Counted from the stretch's first letter, positions 14,454-22,701 are shown. The stretch: DNA of 64,000 nucleotides from VRUE01 sp035693025 (GCA_035693025.1 DASSHI010000001.1:1-64000), one strand, 5' to 3'. Numbers and translations are program-made. The notes: generated by a model not told the origin, from the letters alone.

Positions 14454-16388
14454 GTGCCAGAGGGGGACAACGTCACTGCCGAGCCGATCGACGGCCAGCT
14501 TCAGCTTGAGGGAGAGGGGGTTGACCTAGACACGACTCGCGAGTCTTCGGAAGCGGCGTTGATTGAACCCGCTCCCTTCACCGATGATCGGCCACCAACG
14601 CTTCGGAAGGTATGGCTGCGTAATTTCAAGAGCTTCGAGGACTTCACGGTTGAACTCGGGCGCTTCAACGTCTTGGTCGGCGCAAACAACTCGGGGAAGT
14701 CAACCCTCCTCCAGGGGATCGATCTCCTCTACACGCTCTTGAAGCTGCACCGAGAGGGCGACGGACTCGCTCCACCTGGACGGGGGCGCTACCTTCCGGC
14801 GAGCGTCCTGCCTGTTGTACGTCTCAAGGATCTCTTCTTCAAGCAAGTCATTCGCGTTGGGCGTCAGAACGTTTACGCGACCGTCGGTGCCAAGTTCACC
14901 GATGGGAGCATGGTTGAGTTCGGGATCCGGGAATTGTTCGGCAACGCCAATTGCCAGGTTCGCGAGGAGAACGGCATGTCGGGTAGCCGCTTGGAGGCGC
15001 TCCTCGGACATCCGGCAGTTTGGGTACCGAGCGCCGTTGGGATCGTTCGAGACGAGGAGTACCGGACCCCTGCTCGTCGCTCAGCTCTAATCAATGCCGG
15101 GCGACACAACGAGGTGCTCCGCAACTTGTTGATCGAACTTAGACAGACTCAACCCGACCGATATGCAGTCCTTCAGTCGGTGCTCAGCGATCGATTTAGC
15201 GCAGGCCTCGAAGACGTTGACTTCGATCAGATGACCGACCAGTTCGTCCGGGCGGGATTCGCAGCGTCAGAAGTCAACCATGACCTCTACTCCGCAGGAT
15301 CAGGTTTCGTACAGATCGTCCAGCTACTGAGCTTCATCCTCATTAGTTCCCCAAGCGTTGCCTTGCTGGACGAGCCGGATGCGCACCTTCATAGCAGCCT
15401 CCAGCGTGCTGTGGTCGAGATTCTGGAAGAGATAGGGAAAGATGACGGCCTTCAGGTGATCGTTGCCACCCACTCAAAGGAGATCATTAACTTCATCGAT
15501 CCAACTCGCCTCATCTTTGTTCGCCCGGGTGAAAAAGACGCTGCCCCGATATCGGACGAGGTGACCCCCATCGCCATCTTGAGATCGCTCGGGGCCGTGG
15601 ACAATGTCGATGCTGTTGCGCTTGTTGCAAATCGCCGGTGCCTGTTTGTCGAGGGATCGTCCGACGCAACCATTCTGTCGCGGTTTGCAGCAACGTTAGG
15701 AATCAGAGTTCTCAGCGGAGACGGCCGAGTGGTTGTCATTCCAGTGGGCGGATCTGATCGCTTTGGACACGTGGAGCAGCTTGACGTTTTTGAGCAGCTG
15801 CTCGACTGTGAGATCGCGTCTCTAGAGTTGCGCGATCGCGACGGTGCTACGTCAGAGCATCGAACCGAATTGGTCGAGCGGTCGTCGCGTCCGCTGCACA
15901 TGCTCGAAATGGATTGCATCGAGTCGTATCTCATTCACCCCGCTGTTATTGCCCGTGTGGTTCAAGAGGCGGCTGACGAACGGGGAAAGGAAGCTGAGAT
16001 CGATGAGGCATCTGTGACAGCACTCATTCTGGAGTTGGCGAATGGCATGAAGGACCCGACCTTCGACCGAGTCACTCAGCGATTTGCCGACGACTGCAAT
16101 CGGCTGGGCAAGGATCGCCCATCGACCACCGAAATGAACGAGGCCGCTCGCGAGATGATCTCCGATACATGGACCTCCGTTGACAACGCGCTCCGGGTGG
16201 TGTCTGGAAAGCGTTTGCTCGGCGGGATTCGCAGTCGCGTCCAAGATGACTACGGAGTCAACTTCGGCAATGAGAGACTGGCGGAAGCTTTCACGGCTGA
16301 GGAGATTCCGAGTGAGCTTCGTGATCGACTCGATGAAATTGCTTCGCTTGCCCCGCCGGACGGGGAAGCAGAGGCGGGGGCGACTTAA
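14454..16388 (+). CDS. OLD-family ATPase-TOPRIM nuclease
   Basis: A 644-residue SMC/ABC-type ATPase fused to a TOPRIM nuclease, as in the OLD (overcoming lysogenisation defect) family. Residues 50-85 have LRNFKSFEDF then GANNSGKST (Walker A). Near residue 280 a SAGSG signature precedes ALLDEPDAHLHSS (Walker B and H-loop), then ATHSKEI. From about residue 395, LFVEGSSDATIL starts the TOPRIM domain with the catalytic Glu, and a later ELRDRDG supplies the DxD metal site. Such proteins act in phage defence, sometimes with a UvrD-like GajB partner, which is absent here. Base composition is clearly lower in GC than the genome average. A TATCTT hexamer lies six bases before the GTG start. It lies between tRNA-Pro and a tRNA-Pro-like remnant. 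Confidence 0.85.
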   Translation: MPEGDNVTAEPIDGQLQLEGEGVDLDTTRESSEAALIEPAPFTDDRPPTLRKVWLRNFKSFEDFTVELGRFNVLVGANNSGKSTLLQGIDLLYTLLKLHREGDGLAPPGRGRYLPASVLPVVRLKDLFFKQVIRVGRQNVYATVGAKFTDGSMVEFGIRELFGNANCQVREENGMSGSRLEALLGHPAVWVPSAVGIVRDEEYRTPARRSALINAGRHNEVLRNLLIELRQTQPDRYAVLQSVLSDRFSAGLEDVDFDQMTDQFVRAGFAASEVNHDLYSAGSGFVQIVQLLSFILISSPSVALLDEPDAHLHSSLQRAVVEILEEIGKDDGLQVIVATHSKEIINFIDPTRLIFVRPGEKDAAPISDEVTPIAILRSLGAVDNVDAVALVANRRCLFVEGSSDATILSRFAATLGIRVLSGDGRVVVIPVGGSDRFGHVEQLDVFEQLLDCEIASLELRDRDGATSEHRTELVERSSRPLHMLEMDCIESYLIHPAVIARVVQEAADERGKEAEIDEASVTALILELANGMKDPTFDRVTQRFADDCNRLGKDRPSTTEMNEAAREMISDTWTSVDNALRVVSGKRLLGGIRSRVQDDYGVNFGNERLAEAFTAEEIPSELRDRLDEIASLAPPDGEAEAGAT

Positions 16389-16422
16389 GGGGGCTGGTCG
16401 CGATCAGTCGCGCTTTCCTGAG

Positions 16423-16454
16423 AGCGCACTCGGTCAGCTGCCGAGTGGTCGCAG
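16423..16454 (+). repeat. Degenerate tRNA-Pro fragment (possible att remnant)
   Basis: These 32 bases align without gaps to 14277-14308 of tRNA-Pro. AGCGCACTCGG, CCGAG and GGTCGCAG are identical, while the anticodon loop and one variable-region base differ (26 of 32 matches). Weaker similarity reaches back into the D arm. The 3' half of the tRNA is absent, so it cannot be functional. It lies in the 334-base gene-free stretch 16389-16722, together with an integrase fragment. Confidence 0.65.
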
Positions 16455-16509
16455 TCGTACAGCGGAGCGTTCGGAGACGGCTTCGGAGGTCGGTCGGCGC
16501 TATCTGAGA

Positions 16510-16655
16510 GATTGTTGGCGGCGAGTCTTAGTACCAGCTGTGGGCTGCCGTCCCAGTCGATGTCGCTCCATTCGAGCGCGATTGTCTCCCGATCCGCAGT
16601 CCGGCCCCAATCAGCATCTCTGCCAGCGGCCGGACCAGGAATCGGACGCGTCCAG
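16510..16655 (-). pseudogene. Tyrosine-recombinase (integrase) fragment
   Basis: On the minus strand, codons read RFLVRPLAEMLIGAGLRI and, after a one-base frameshift, GETIALEWSDIDWDGSPQLV. Joined, this matches the start of the catalytic domain of phage-type tyrosine integrases, where GLRxxExxALxWxDID surrounds the first catalytic Arg. The rest of the gene (His-x-x-Arg and Tyr boxes) cannot be found, so it is a decayed remnant. It reads toward the tRNA-Pro-like fragment 56 bases away, the usual integrase/attachment-site arrangement. Confidence 0.6.
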
Positions 16656-16700
16656 GTAGCGAATGGCGTCCTCCCGCCCCGCTCGTCCTGGCGGCTATCC

Positions 16701-16717
16701 TTGCCTCTTGGAGGCAA
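16701..16717. promoter_or_regulatory. Inverted repeat over the hicB ribosome binding site
   Basis: TTGCCTC (16701-16707) and GAGGCAA (16711-16717) are perfect inverted copies with a TTG spacer. The right arm contains the GGAGG Shine-Dalgarno sequence, which lies eight bases before the hicB ATG. The element could be an operator for the HicAB complex or an mRNA hairpin that limits translation. Confidence 0.5.
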
Positions 16718-16722
16718 GCTGA

Positions 16723-16950
16723 ATGACGGCCAAATCACACGAGTTCGAGGTTGTGCTGCAGCCCGAAGAAGAGGGCGGCTTTAGCGTGTCGGTTCCGGCC
16801 CTTCCTGGCTGTCACACGCAGGGCGAGACTCGCGAGGAAGCTCTCTCGATGGCGAAGGATGCGATCGAGGGCTACCTCGAAGTGCTGACGGATGAGGGCC
16901 GCCCATTACCGCAGCCAGCGCTGATCGAGCGCATCACCGTCGCGGCGTGA
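16723..16950 (+). CDS. hicB: HicB-type antitoxin
   Basis: A 75-residue HicB antitoxin, which binds and blocks the HicA mRNA interferase. The partial RNase-H-like fold is seen in FEVVLQPEEEGGFSVSVPALPGCHTQGETREEALSMAKDAIEGYLE, the diagnostic HicB pattern with GGFSVSVPALPGC. The C-terminal DNA-binding extension of longer HicB proteins is missing, so autoregulation would need another surface or partner. The GTGA overlap with hicA keeps the two products coupled. The order hicB-hicA is reversed relative to the common hicA-hicB order. GC content is lower than the flanking genes, in keeping with the accessory character of this segment. Confidence 0.9.
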   Translation: MTAKSHEFEVVLQPEEEGGFSVSVPALPGCHTQGETREEALSMAKDAIEGYLEVLTDEGRPLPQPALIERITVAA

Positions 16951-17177
16951 GCAAACGGCTTCCGTCGGTCCGTCCCCGGCAGCTGATCAGGGTTCTCGAA
17001 CAGACGGGCTGGAAGCTCGCCCGCTCAAAGGGCAGCCACCATCACTTCACGCATCCCAGCAGCCCGCACATCATCACCGTCGCCGTCCACGCGAAGGACA
17101 TCAAGCGCGGCACGCTTAGCGGCATCCTCTCTGACGCCGGAATCTCACGCGAGGAGTTCCTTGAATTGCTGAAGTAG
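16947..17177 (+). CDS. hicA: HicA-type mRNA interferase toxin
   Basis: A 76-residue HicA toxin with the small double-stranded-RNA-binding fold. The N-terminus RQLIRVLEQTGWKLARSKGSHHHFTHPS contains the catalytic His in the G-S-H-H-x-F motif. TVAVHAKDIKRGTLSGILSDAGISREEF is the usual C-terminal half. Length and motifs match active HicA proteins, which cleave mRNA independently of translation. It starts with GTG inside the hicB stop codon. The pair lies downstream of the OLD nuclease and integrase remnant, consistent with a defence or mobile-element setting. Confidence 0.92.
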   Translation: MSKRLPSVRPRQLIRVLEQTGWKLARSKGSHHHFTHPSSPHIITVAVHAKDIKRGTLSGILSDAGISREEFLELLK

Positions 17178-17245
17178 AGTTCTGGTACTGGAGCGGTATA
17201 GACCGGCAGCCGTCCCAGTCAGTCCGATCAGGGAGGCATCGGAGG

Positions 17246-17740
17246 ATGAAGTCTCGTTTGGCAGTTCTGCTTGTAATCGTGGGCGCGTCGCTCGGTCTCG
17301 CCGCCTGTGGCGGATCCGACGAAAGCACGACCGCCACGGAAGCAGGCACGGCCGTCGAATCGTCAGCGGCCGAAAAGAAGATCGAGAGAATCGAACAGGA
17401 AACGAAGGAAGCCGAACTCGAAGCCGCGCTCGCAAAGAAGGAAGCCGCGCAGCAGGCCGTCAAAGCGAAGAAGGCGGCGGCAAACCGGGTGGCGGGGGCA
17501 GAAGAGGAATCAGAAGAAGCGGCGATCGCAGAAGAAGAATCCCCGTCGGAACCCCCAAGCGTCATCGGCATGCGCCTGCCTGAAGCAGAATCGACCCTCA
17601 GAGCAGCTGGCTTCAAAACGCAGGCGGAAAACACCGACACTACGTTCGGGATCGTGGTCAGGTCCCACTACACGATTTGCTCCCAGAGCGAACCCCATGG
17701 CGATGTCGTAACGGTGTTGGCGCAGAAGTACGGTTGCTGA
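17246..17740 (+). CDS. Coiled-coil lipoprotein with PASTA-like C-terminus
   Basis: A 164-residue predicted lipoprotein. The signal peptide MKSRLAVLLVIVGASLGLAAC ends in a lipobox (LAAC). Residues 40-100 are rich in Lys, Glu and Ala with a strong coiled-coil pattern (KIERIEQETKEAELEAALAK). The C-terminal 60 residues, starting PSVIGMRLPEAESTLRAAGF and ending in VVTVLAQKYGC, resemble one PASTA domain, a fold that binds peptidoglycan or muropeptides. A GGAGG sequence precedes the ATG. Two cysteines in the last 25 residues could form a disulfide outside the cell. No neighbour indicates a specific role. Confidence 0.75.
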   Translation: MKSRLAVLLVIVGASLGLAACGGSDESTTATEAGTAVESSAAEKKIERIEQETKEAELEAALAKKEAAQQAVKAKKAAANRVAGAEEESEEAAIAEEESPSEPPSVIGMRLPEAESTLRAAGFKTQAENTDTTFGIVVRSHYTICSQSEPHGDVVTVLAQKYGC

Positions 17741-17822
17741 GCAGGAAGTCGGGGAGCGCCTCAAACTCGTCTGCCACGGCTTCGCATAAGCGACTGTGGG
17801 TTATCGGCCCCGGGGCAGGTCC

Positions 17823-18749
17823 TCACACGAGCAGCGCGACCGCATTGCCACCTGCCCCGCCGACCGCCGTTTCGAGCGCCTCTGCGGCTTCTGCGAGCCG
17901 GTAGGTCCCGCCGATGGAGATCGCGAGCTCGCCATTGCCGAGCCGCTCGGCCATGCGCCCGAGCCGCGCCCCGTCGGCCTCCACGTAGACGTCGGCGATC
18001 GTCACCCCGTGTTTCGGCTGCGGTGGGGCGCCGGTGATCGTGGCCAGCCGCCCACCGTCGGCAACGGCGGACAGGGCATCTTCCTCACCACCCGGGGCGG
18101 CGTTGATTGCCGCCGGAACGCCATCCCCGCCCGCCCATTCGCGGACTGCGGTGGGCCAGCCGTCCTCGTGGTAGTCGAACACCGCGCCGATTCCGAGCTC
18201 CCGAAGTCGAGCAGCGCTACGCGGCCCGGCCGTTGCGGCGACCTCTACTCCGGTCACCGCGGCCAGCGCCGCGATCAGCTGCCCGGTGACCCCGCCGGCA
18301 CCGTTGACGAGTAGTCGGCCGCTAGGCGAATCCCCCATCGCGGCGCGGAGCGCCTGGTCGGCGGTCAGCGCCGGAACGGGAAACGCCGCCGCCTCCTCCC
18401 ATGACACAGCGGCCGGCTTCGCAGCGAGCAGATCGGCGCGCGCCAGCAGGAGCTCGCTCCAGCAACCCTGCTCCAGCACGGGAACGGGGTGGGTCATCAC
18501 CTCGTCGCCGACCGCCCACCGGTCGCCGGCGGCTCCAACGGCGGCGACCGTCCCTGACGCCGCGACACCAAGCGCCGCCGGCGGCCGCAGTCCCACCTCC
18601 CACGATCCGAGCCTGACGAGGTCATCCCAGGGCGCGACGCTCGCGGCGCGCACCGCGATCAGCGTCTCGCCAGGGCGAGGTGGACGCGGATCCGGGAGCG
18701 ACAGCTCCCGCACGTCGTCACCGAACCGCTCGATTCCGGCCACCCTCAC
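17823..18749 (-). CDS. MDR-family NADPH:quinone reductase-like oxidoreductase
   Basis: A zinc-free medium-chain dehydrogenase of about 308 residues. The GroES-like N-terminal half contains VRAASVAPWDDLVRLG and GVAASGTVAAVGAAGDRWAVGDEV. The Rossmann half contains LLVNGAGGVTGQLIAALA, the glycine-rich NADPH loop with the AGGV signature of quinone reductases, then AAINAAPGGEEDALSAVADGGRLATI. Structural and catalytic zinc cysteines are absent. Two GTG codons are possible starts: 18749 with GGAGG four bases before it, or 18743 with ten bases spacing; I keep the longer form. It is divergent from the kinase gene, leaving about 80 bases for both promoters. The substrate is unknown. Confidence 0.8.
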   Translation of the reverse strand: MRVAGIERFGDDVRELSLPDPRPPRPGETLIAVRAASVAPWDDLVRLGSWEVGLRPPAALGVAASGTVAAVGAAGDRWAVGDEVMTHPVPVLEQGCWSELLLARADLLAAKPAAVSWEEAAAFPVPALTADQALRAAMGDSPSGRLLVNGAGGVTGQLIAALAAVTGVEVAATAGPRSAARLRELGIGAVFDYHEDGWPTAVREWAGGDGVPAAINAAPGGEEDALSAVADGGRLATITGAPPQPKHGVTIADVYVEADGARLGRMAERLGNGELAISIGGTYRLAEAAEALETAVGGAGGNAVALLV

Positions 18750-18828
18750 GAAGCCTCCGGCATGCGCCCAGGCTACGCCAGCCGGCAGGGAGAGCGTCTC
18801 GCGCGCGGCATCTGGGTAGAGGGATGTC

Positions 18829-20193
18829 GTGAGCGGCGCAATCTCCAAGGGGGCGGTCCTGAAGGAGCGCTACCTGCTCGAGCGGCTGCTCGGCAGGGGC
18901 GGCATGGCGTCTGTCTGGCTCGGCCACGACGAGAACCTGGATCGTCCCGTGGCGATCAAGGTGCTCTCGGACACGATCGCCGCGGATCCGGAGTTCGTCG
19001 CGAGGTTCCGGCGCGAGGCGAGGGTGGCGGCGGGACTGTCCCATCCGAATCTGGTCGGCGTCTACGACTACGCGGAGGAAGGCGAACGTCCCTACCTCGT
19101 CATGGAGCTGGTTCCCGGCGACGATCTCAAGTCCGCCGTCTCCCGAGGAACGGCGGTGGATTGCGAAAAAGTCGCGCGGGAGCTGCTCTCGGCTGTCGCC
19201 CACATTCACGCAGCCGGCATCCTCCACCGGGACATCAAGCCCGAGAACATCCTGATCACGCCGGACGGCGTCGTCAAGCTGATCGACTTCGGCATCGCCC
19301 TGCCGCGCGACGCGACCTCGCTGACCCAGACCGGTCTCGTCCTCGGCACCAAGCGCTACGCGGCGCCCGAGGTGATGGAGGGCAGCCCGGCGACCGAGCG
19401 CTCGGATCTCTACTCCTGTGGAGTCGTCCTGCGCGGCTGCGGCGGTGAGCGATCGACGCGCCTGCGACCGCTGGCCGACTGGCTCGCGAGCGCGGACCCG
19501 GCGAGCCGGCCGGCGTCGGCAAGACAGGCTCTGGCCCGGCTCGAACGGCGCGCGGCCGACGGGCAGCCGACCCAGTCCTATACCCCGGTGTTCGTCCATC
19601 CTCCGTCGGAGCCGCCCTCGCGCCTCGATCCATCCGGGCCGCCGCCGCGCCGGCGGCCCCCGCCCAAGCGCCGGCGCGCCCGCTGGGTGGCAGCAGCAGC
19701 GGCGGTGCTCGCCGTCCTCGCGTTCGCCGTCTCGGGCGCCCTGAGCGGGAACGACGGGGGGTCGGGCCCCACCTCGCGAGCCCAGGGAGGCAAGCGGGGC
19801 GGCGAGCGCTCCAGGCCGGTGGAGAGGCGCTCCGGGAGCGAAGAACCCGCAACCGCTGAGGCGACCGAAGCGTCGAGCACGGCAACGACCGCGCCGGAGC
19901 CGGTCGGGGAAGACCCCGAACTGGGCAGCGCGCTCAACCAGGAAGGCTTCGAACTGATCGAAGCGGGCCTCTACGAAGAAGCGGTGCCGGTGCTGGAACG
20001 CGCCGTGCGCGCCTTCCCGGCTGGGACGGAGGACGCCGACTATGCCTACGCGCTGTTCAACCTCGGCAACGCGCTGCGATTGAGCGGTCGGCCCGAAGAG
20101 GCGATCCCGATCTTGGAGCGGAGGCTGGAAATCCCGAACCAGACGGAAGTGGTCCAGCGTGAGCTGGACCTCGCGCGTCAGGAAGCCGGGTGA
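18829..20193 (+). CDS. PknB-like Ser/Thr protein kinase with TM segment and TPR domain
   Basis: A 454-residue membrane kinase. LGRGGMASVWLG is the glycine loop, VAIKV holds the ATP-anchoring Lys, and HRDIKPENIL the catalytic loop. DFGIA binds metal and AAPEVMEG is the APE motif. The C-lobe is unusually short: DLYSCGVVL is followed almost directly by the final DPASRP helix, about 40 residues fewer than normal. A proline-rich, basic juxtamembrane region precedes one transmembrane helix near residue 285, then a low-complexity linker and two TPR-like repeats (YEEAVPVLERAVRAFP, PEEAIPILERRL) outside the cell. PASTA repeats are absent. The missing C-lobe helices may impair or alter activity. Confidence 0.82.
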   Translation: MSGAISKGAVLKERYLLERLLGRGGMASVWLGHDENLDRPVAIKVLSDTIAADPEFVARFRREARVAAGLSHPNLVGVYDYAEEGERPYLVMELVPGDDLKSAVSRGTAVDCEKVARELLSAVAHIHAAGILHRDIKPENILITPDGVVKLIDFGIALPRDATSLTQTGLVLGTKRYAAPEVMEGSPATERSDLYSCGVVLRGCGGERSTRLRPLADWLASADPASRPASARQALARLERRAADGQPTQSYTPVFVHPPSEPPSRLDPSGPPPRRRPPPKRRRARWVAAAAAVLAVLAFAVSGALSGNDGGSGPTSRAQGGKRGGERSRPVERRSGSEEPATAEATEASSTATTAPEPVGEDPELGSALNQEGFELIEAGLYEEAVPVLERAVRAFPAGTEDADYAYALFNLGNALRLSGRPEEAIPILERRLEIPNQTEVVQRELDLARQEAG

Positions 20194-20214
20194 GCCGCTT
20201 GGACCGGCGGCTGC

Positions 20215-20478
20215 TCAGCGCAGCTCGTCGAGCGAGACGACCTCGAGGTCGAACGGCTCGTCGGCGGAGCGGCGGCGGCGGTAGGGAGAGACGGTGACGC
20301 GGTGGACCTCGCCGCAGACGCAGGGGACCTCGATCGGGCTCGTGTCGGAGGAGGGGTCGGTGTCGACCTTGAGGCGACGGAGCTGACCGGTGGGTTTGCA
20401 GCCAAACGAGATGACCCAGCCGTAGTCGCCGCGTTCGGTGCGCTTTTTCGAGCGGTAGGGCGGGGGCGTCATCGACAT
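20215..20478 (-). CDS. Small basic protein with CxC motif, unknown
   Basis: An 87-residue product I do not recognise. It begins MSMTPPPYRSKKRTERGDYGWVISFG, then a cysteine (GCKPTG). Near residue 57, PCVCGEVHRVTV could make a small zinc site with the first cysteine and the His. The rest is charged (YRRRRSADEPFDLEVVSLDEL) with no membrane segment. GGAGAGG lies just before the ATG at 20478, which decides the start over an ATG four codons upstream. It converges on the kinase gene with a 21-base gap and diverges from the F420-type reductase gene. Confidence 0.55.
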   Translation of the reverse strand: MSMTPPPYRSKKRTERGDYGWVISFGCKPTGQLRRLKVDTDPSSDTSPIEVPCVCGEVHRVTVSPYRRRRSADEPFDLEVVSLDELR

Positions 20479-20502
20479 ATCCTCTCCCATGGGAGAACCT
20501 GG

Positions 20503-21006
20503 ATGTCCGCTCGCTTGAGATACGTAGACCCAACCCGTCCCCCCGGCCTCTTCAGCCGGGCCTACGCCGCGCTCGCCAACACCCGCCTGGGGAGGTTCGT
20601 ATCGGTCCACATCATGTGGAAGGTCGACCCGTATCTGATGCGGGCGACCGGAGGCAGGATCGGAATGGGCCTCGTCCTGCCGACCGCGCTGCTCGAGACG
20701 CGGGGCGCGAGGAGTGGGGAGACGCGGCGCAACGTGGTCATCTACTTCCATGACGGGGATCGGGTCACGGTGGTCGCCTCGAAGCTCGGCCTCCCGCGGC
20801 ATCCGGCCTGGTTTCACAACCTCCAGGTCAATCCCGACGTCACCTTCGGCGGCATCCCGATGCGCGCGAGCGTGGTCGGCGACGAGGCCGAGCGGCAGAG
20901 GCTCTGGACGCTCGCCGATCGCGTCTTCGCGCCGTACGCCACCTACCGTCGAGAAGCGGCGAAGGCGAACCGGACCATCCCGATCGTCCAACTCAGCGCG
21001 CGCTAG
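20503..21006 (+). CDS. Deazaflavin (F420)-dependent nitroreductase-family protein
   Basis: A 167-residue split-barrel protein of the Ddn/DUF385 family. The diagnostic stretch is LLETRGARSGETRRNVVIYFHDGDRVTVVASKLG, followed by HPAWFHNLQVNPDVTFGG, where Lys/Arg residues hold the F420 polyglutamate tail. Family members reduce nitroimidazoles, quinones or unsaturated carbonyls with reduced F420. The length is typical (140-170). Presence of cofD and npdG in the same window supports F420 as cofactor. The start ATG at 20503 shares its short upstream gap with the divergent small gene at 20478. The physiological substrate is unknown. Confidence 0.85.
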   Translation: MSARLRYVDPTRPPGLFSRAYAALANTRLGRFVSVHIMWKVDPYLMRATGGRIGMGLVLPTALLETRGARSGETRRNVVIYFHDGDRVTVVASKLGLPRHPAWFHNLQVNPDVTFGGIPMRASVVGDEAERQRLWTLADRVFAPYATYRREAAKANRTIPIVQLSAR

Positions 21007-21051
21007 TCGGTCCCTTGTTTCGGCTCGAGCCGCGGCGGGGAAGGTGTCCCC

Positions 21052-22701
21052 ATGGCGGATCTCGTCCTCGGCCCCCTGCTGCGCTACGTCAGCGAAACCG
21101 AGGCGACCGTCTGGGTCGAGGCCGACTCGCCCTGCGAGGTCGAGGTGCTCGGGCGGCGCGAGCCGACCTTTACCGTCGAAGAGCACTTCTATGCGCTTGT
21201 CCGCATCGAGGGCCTCGAGCCCGGCAGCCGTCAGGAGTACGAGGTCAGCCTCGACGGCGAGAAACGCTGGCCGCCGGCCGGCTCCGACCTGCCGCCGAGC
21301 ACGATCCGCACGCTGGCGCCCGACCACCCCTTCGACGTCGCCTTCGGTTCCTGTCGGGTCGCCCTGCCGCACACCGAGCCCTACGTCGAGAGCAAGGACC
21401 GCAACAACCAGCGCGGCCGCGAGTACGACGCGCTGCGGGTGCTCGCCGTCGAAATGGCGCGCAGCGAGCGCGAGGAGTGGCCCGAGCTGCTTTTCCTGCT
21501 GGGCGACCAGGTCTACGTCGACGAGGGCTCGCCGCGCACCCGCGCGCGGATTCGCCGTCGCCGCGGCACCGGCACCCCGCCCGGGGAGGAGGTGACCGAC
21601 TTCGAGGAGTACTCGTGGCTCTACGAGGAGTCCTGGAGCGACCCGTTGGTCCGCTGGCTGTTCTCCACGGTCTCCACCTCGATGCTCTGGGACGACCACG
21701 ACATGAGCGACGACTGGAACATCTCCCGCACCTGGGTGGAGGAGATGGAGCGCAAGTCGTGGTGGCACCGACGCGCCGCGGCCGGGATCATGACTTACTG
21801 GATCTACCAGCACCTCGGCAACCTCTCACCGCACGAGCTGGACGCCGATGACCTCTACCGCGAGGTGCGCGGCAATCCCCACGCGACCACGGCGCTGCGC
21901 GACTTCGCCGCCGGCATCGGCACGACCGGCGCCGGTACCCGCTGGAGCTACTGCCGCGACCTCGACCGCACGCGGGCGATCTTCGTCGACTCGCGCGCCG
22001 GTCGGGTGCTCGACGAGGGAAAGCGCTCGATCATCGACGATGACGAGTGGGATTGGATCGTCGAGCACGCGACGGGCGACTTCGACCACCTGGTGATCGC
22101 GACCACGGTGCCCTTCCTTCTCTCGCCCGGCTTCCATCACCTGCAGGCGTGGAACGAGCGGGTCTGCGACGGCGCCTGGGGCAAGGCGCCGGCGCGCGCC
22201 AGTGAGAAGCTCCGCCGCGCGCTCGACTTCGATCACTGGGCCTCCTTCGATCGCTCCTTCCAGCGACTGCGGAATCTGCTGGAAGAGATCGGTGCGGGAA
22301 AGCGGGGGCGGGCCCCCGCCTCGATCGTCGTTCTGGCCGGCGACGTCCATCACGCCTACCTCGCCGAGATGGCCTTTCGCCCCGAGGCCGGGGTTCAGAG
22401 CGCCGTCTACCAGGCGGTCTGCTCGCCCTATCGCAATCCCCTCGACAGCCACGAGCGACTGGCGATCAGGGCCGGCTTCACCCGTCCCTTCACCGCGGCC
22501 ATGCGCGCCCTCGCCGGTGCGGCCGGCGCCTCGGATCCGGGCCTGCGCTGGCGCCTCGCCGAGGGCCCCTACTTCGACAACCAGGTCGCCTCGCTGCGCT
22601 TCGACGGTCGCCGCGCGACGATGCAGCTCGACAAGACCGTCGCCGGCGACGAGGACGAGCGCCGGCTCGAGTGCGTCTTCGAGCACCGCCTCGCCGGCTG
22701 A
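21052..22701 (+). CDS. PhoD-like metallophosphatase
   Basis: A 549-residue protein of the alkaline phosphatase D superfamily. An N-terminal fibronectin-like beta domain (VSETEATVWVEADSPCEVEVLG) precedes the catalytic domain. That domain contains VAFGSCRV, LLFLLGDQVYVDEG, SMLWDDHDMSDDWN and the late VVLAGDVHHAYLAEM, all metal-ligand motifs of PhoD. Secreted PhoD enzymes have a Tat signal peptide, but this protein has none and starts directly with MADLVLGPLLRYVS, so it is probably cytosolic. A purine-rich GGGGAAGG lies about eight bases before the ATG. It converges with the ABC binding-protein gene, with a GCCGGC hairpin at the junction. Confidence 0.87.
   Translation: MADLVLGPLLRYVSETEATVWVEADSPCEVEVLGRREPTFTVEEHFYALVRIEGLEPGSRQEYEVSLDGEKRWPPAGSDLPPSTIRTLAPDHPFDVAFGSCRVALPHTEPYVESKDRNNQRGREYDALRVLAVEMARSEREEWPELLFLLGDQVYVDEGSPRTRARIRRRRGTGTPPGEEVTDFEEYSWLYEESWSDPLVRWLFSTVSTSMLWDDHDMSDDWNISRTWVEEMERKSWWHRRAAAGIMTYWIYQHLGNLSPHELDADDLYREVRGNPHATTALRDFAAGIGTTGAGTRWSYCRDLDRTRAIFVDSRAGRVLDEGKRSIIDDDEWDWIVEHATGDFDHLVIATTVPFLLSPGFHHLQAWNERVCDGAWGKAPARASEKLRRALDFDHWASFDRSFQRLRNLLEEIGAGKRGRAPASIVVLAGDVHHAYLAEMAFRPEAGVQSAVYQAVCSPYRNPLDSHERLAIRAGFTRPFTAAMRALAGAAGASDPGLRWRLAEGPYFDNQVASLRFDGRRATMQLDKTVAGDEDERRLECVFEHRLAG

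Noticed and set aside
16547..17220. 12-base direct repeat GCCGTCCCAGTC at 16547-16558 and 17209-17220 flanking hicBA, as target-site duplication
   Set aside because: The first copy lies within the integrase remnant, where it encodes a normal DWDG segment. A 12-base match in GC-rich DNA of this size is not rare, and no terminal inverted repeats accompany it.
16722..17740. CRISPR array or phage genes near the OLD nuclease
   Set aside because: No regularly spaced repeats and no structural, terminase or replication genes are visible; only an integrase fragment and HicBA remain.
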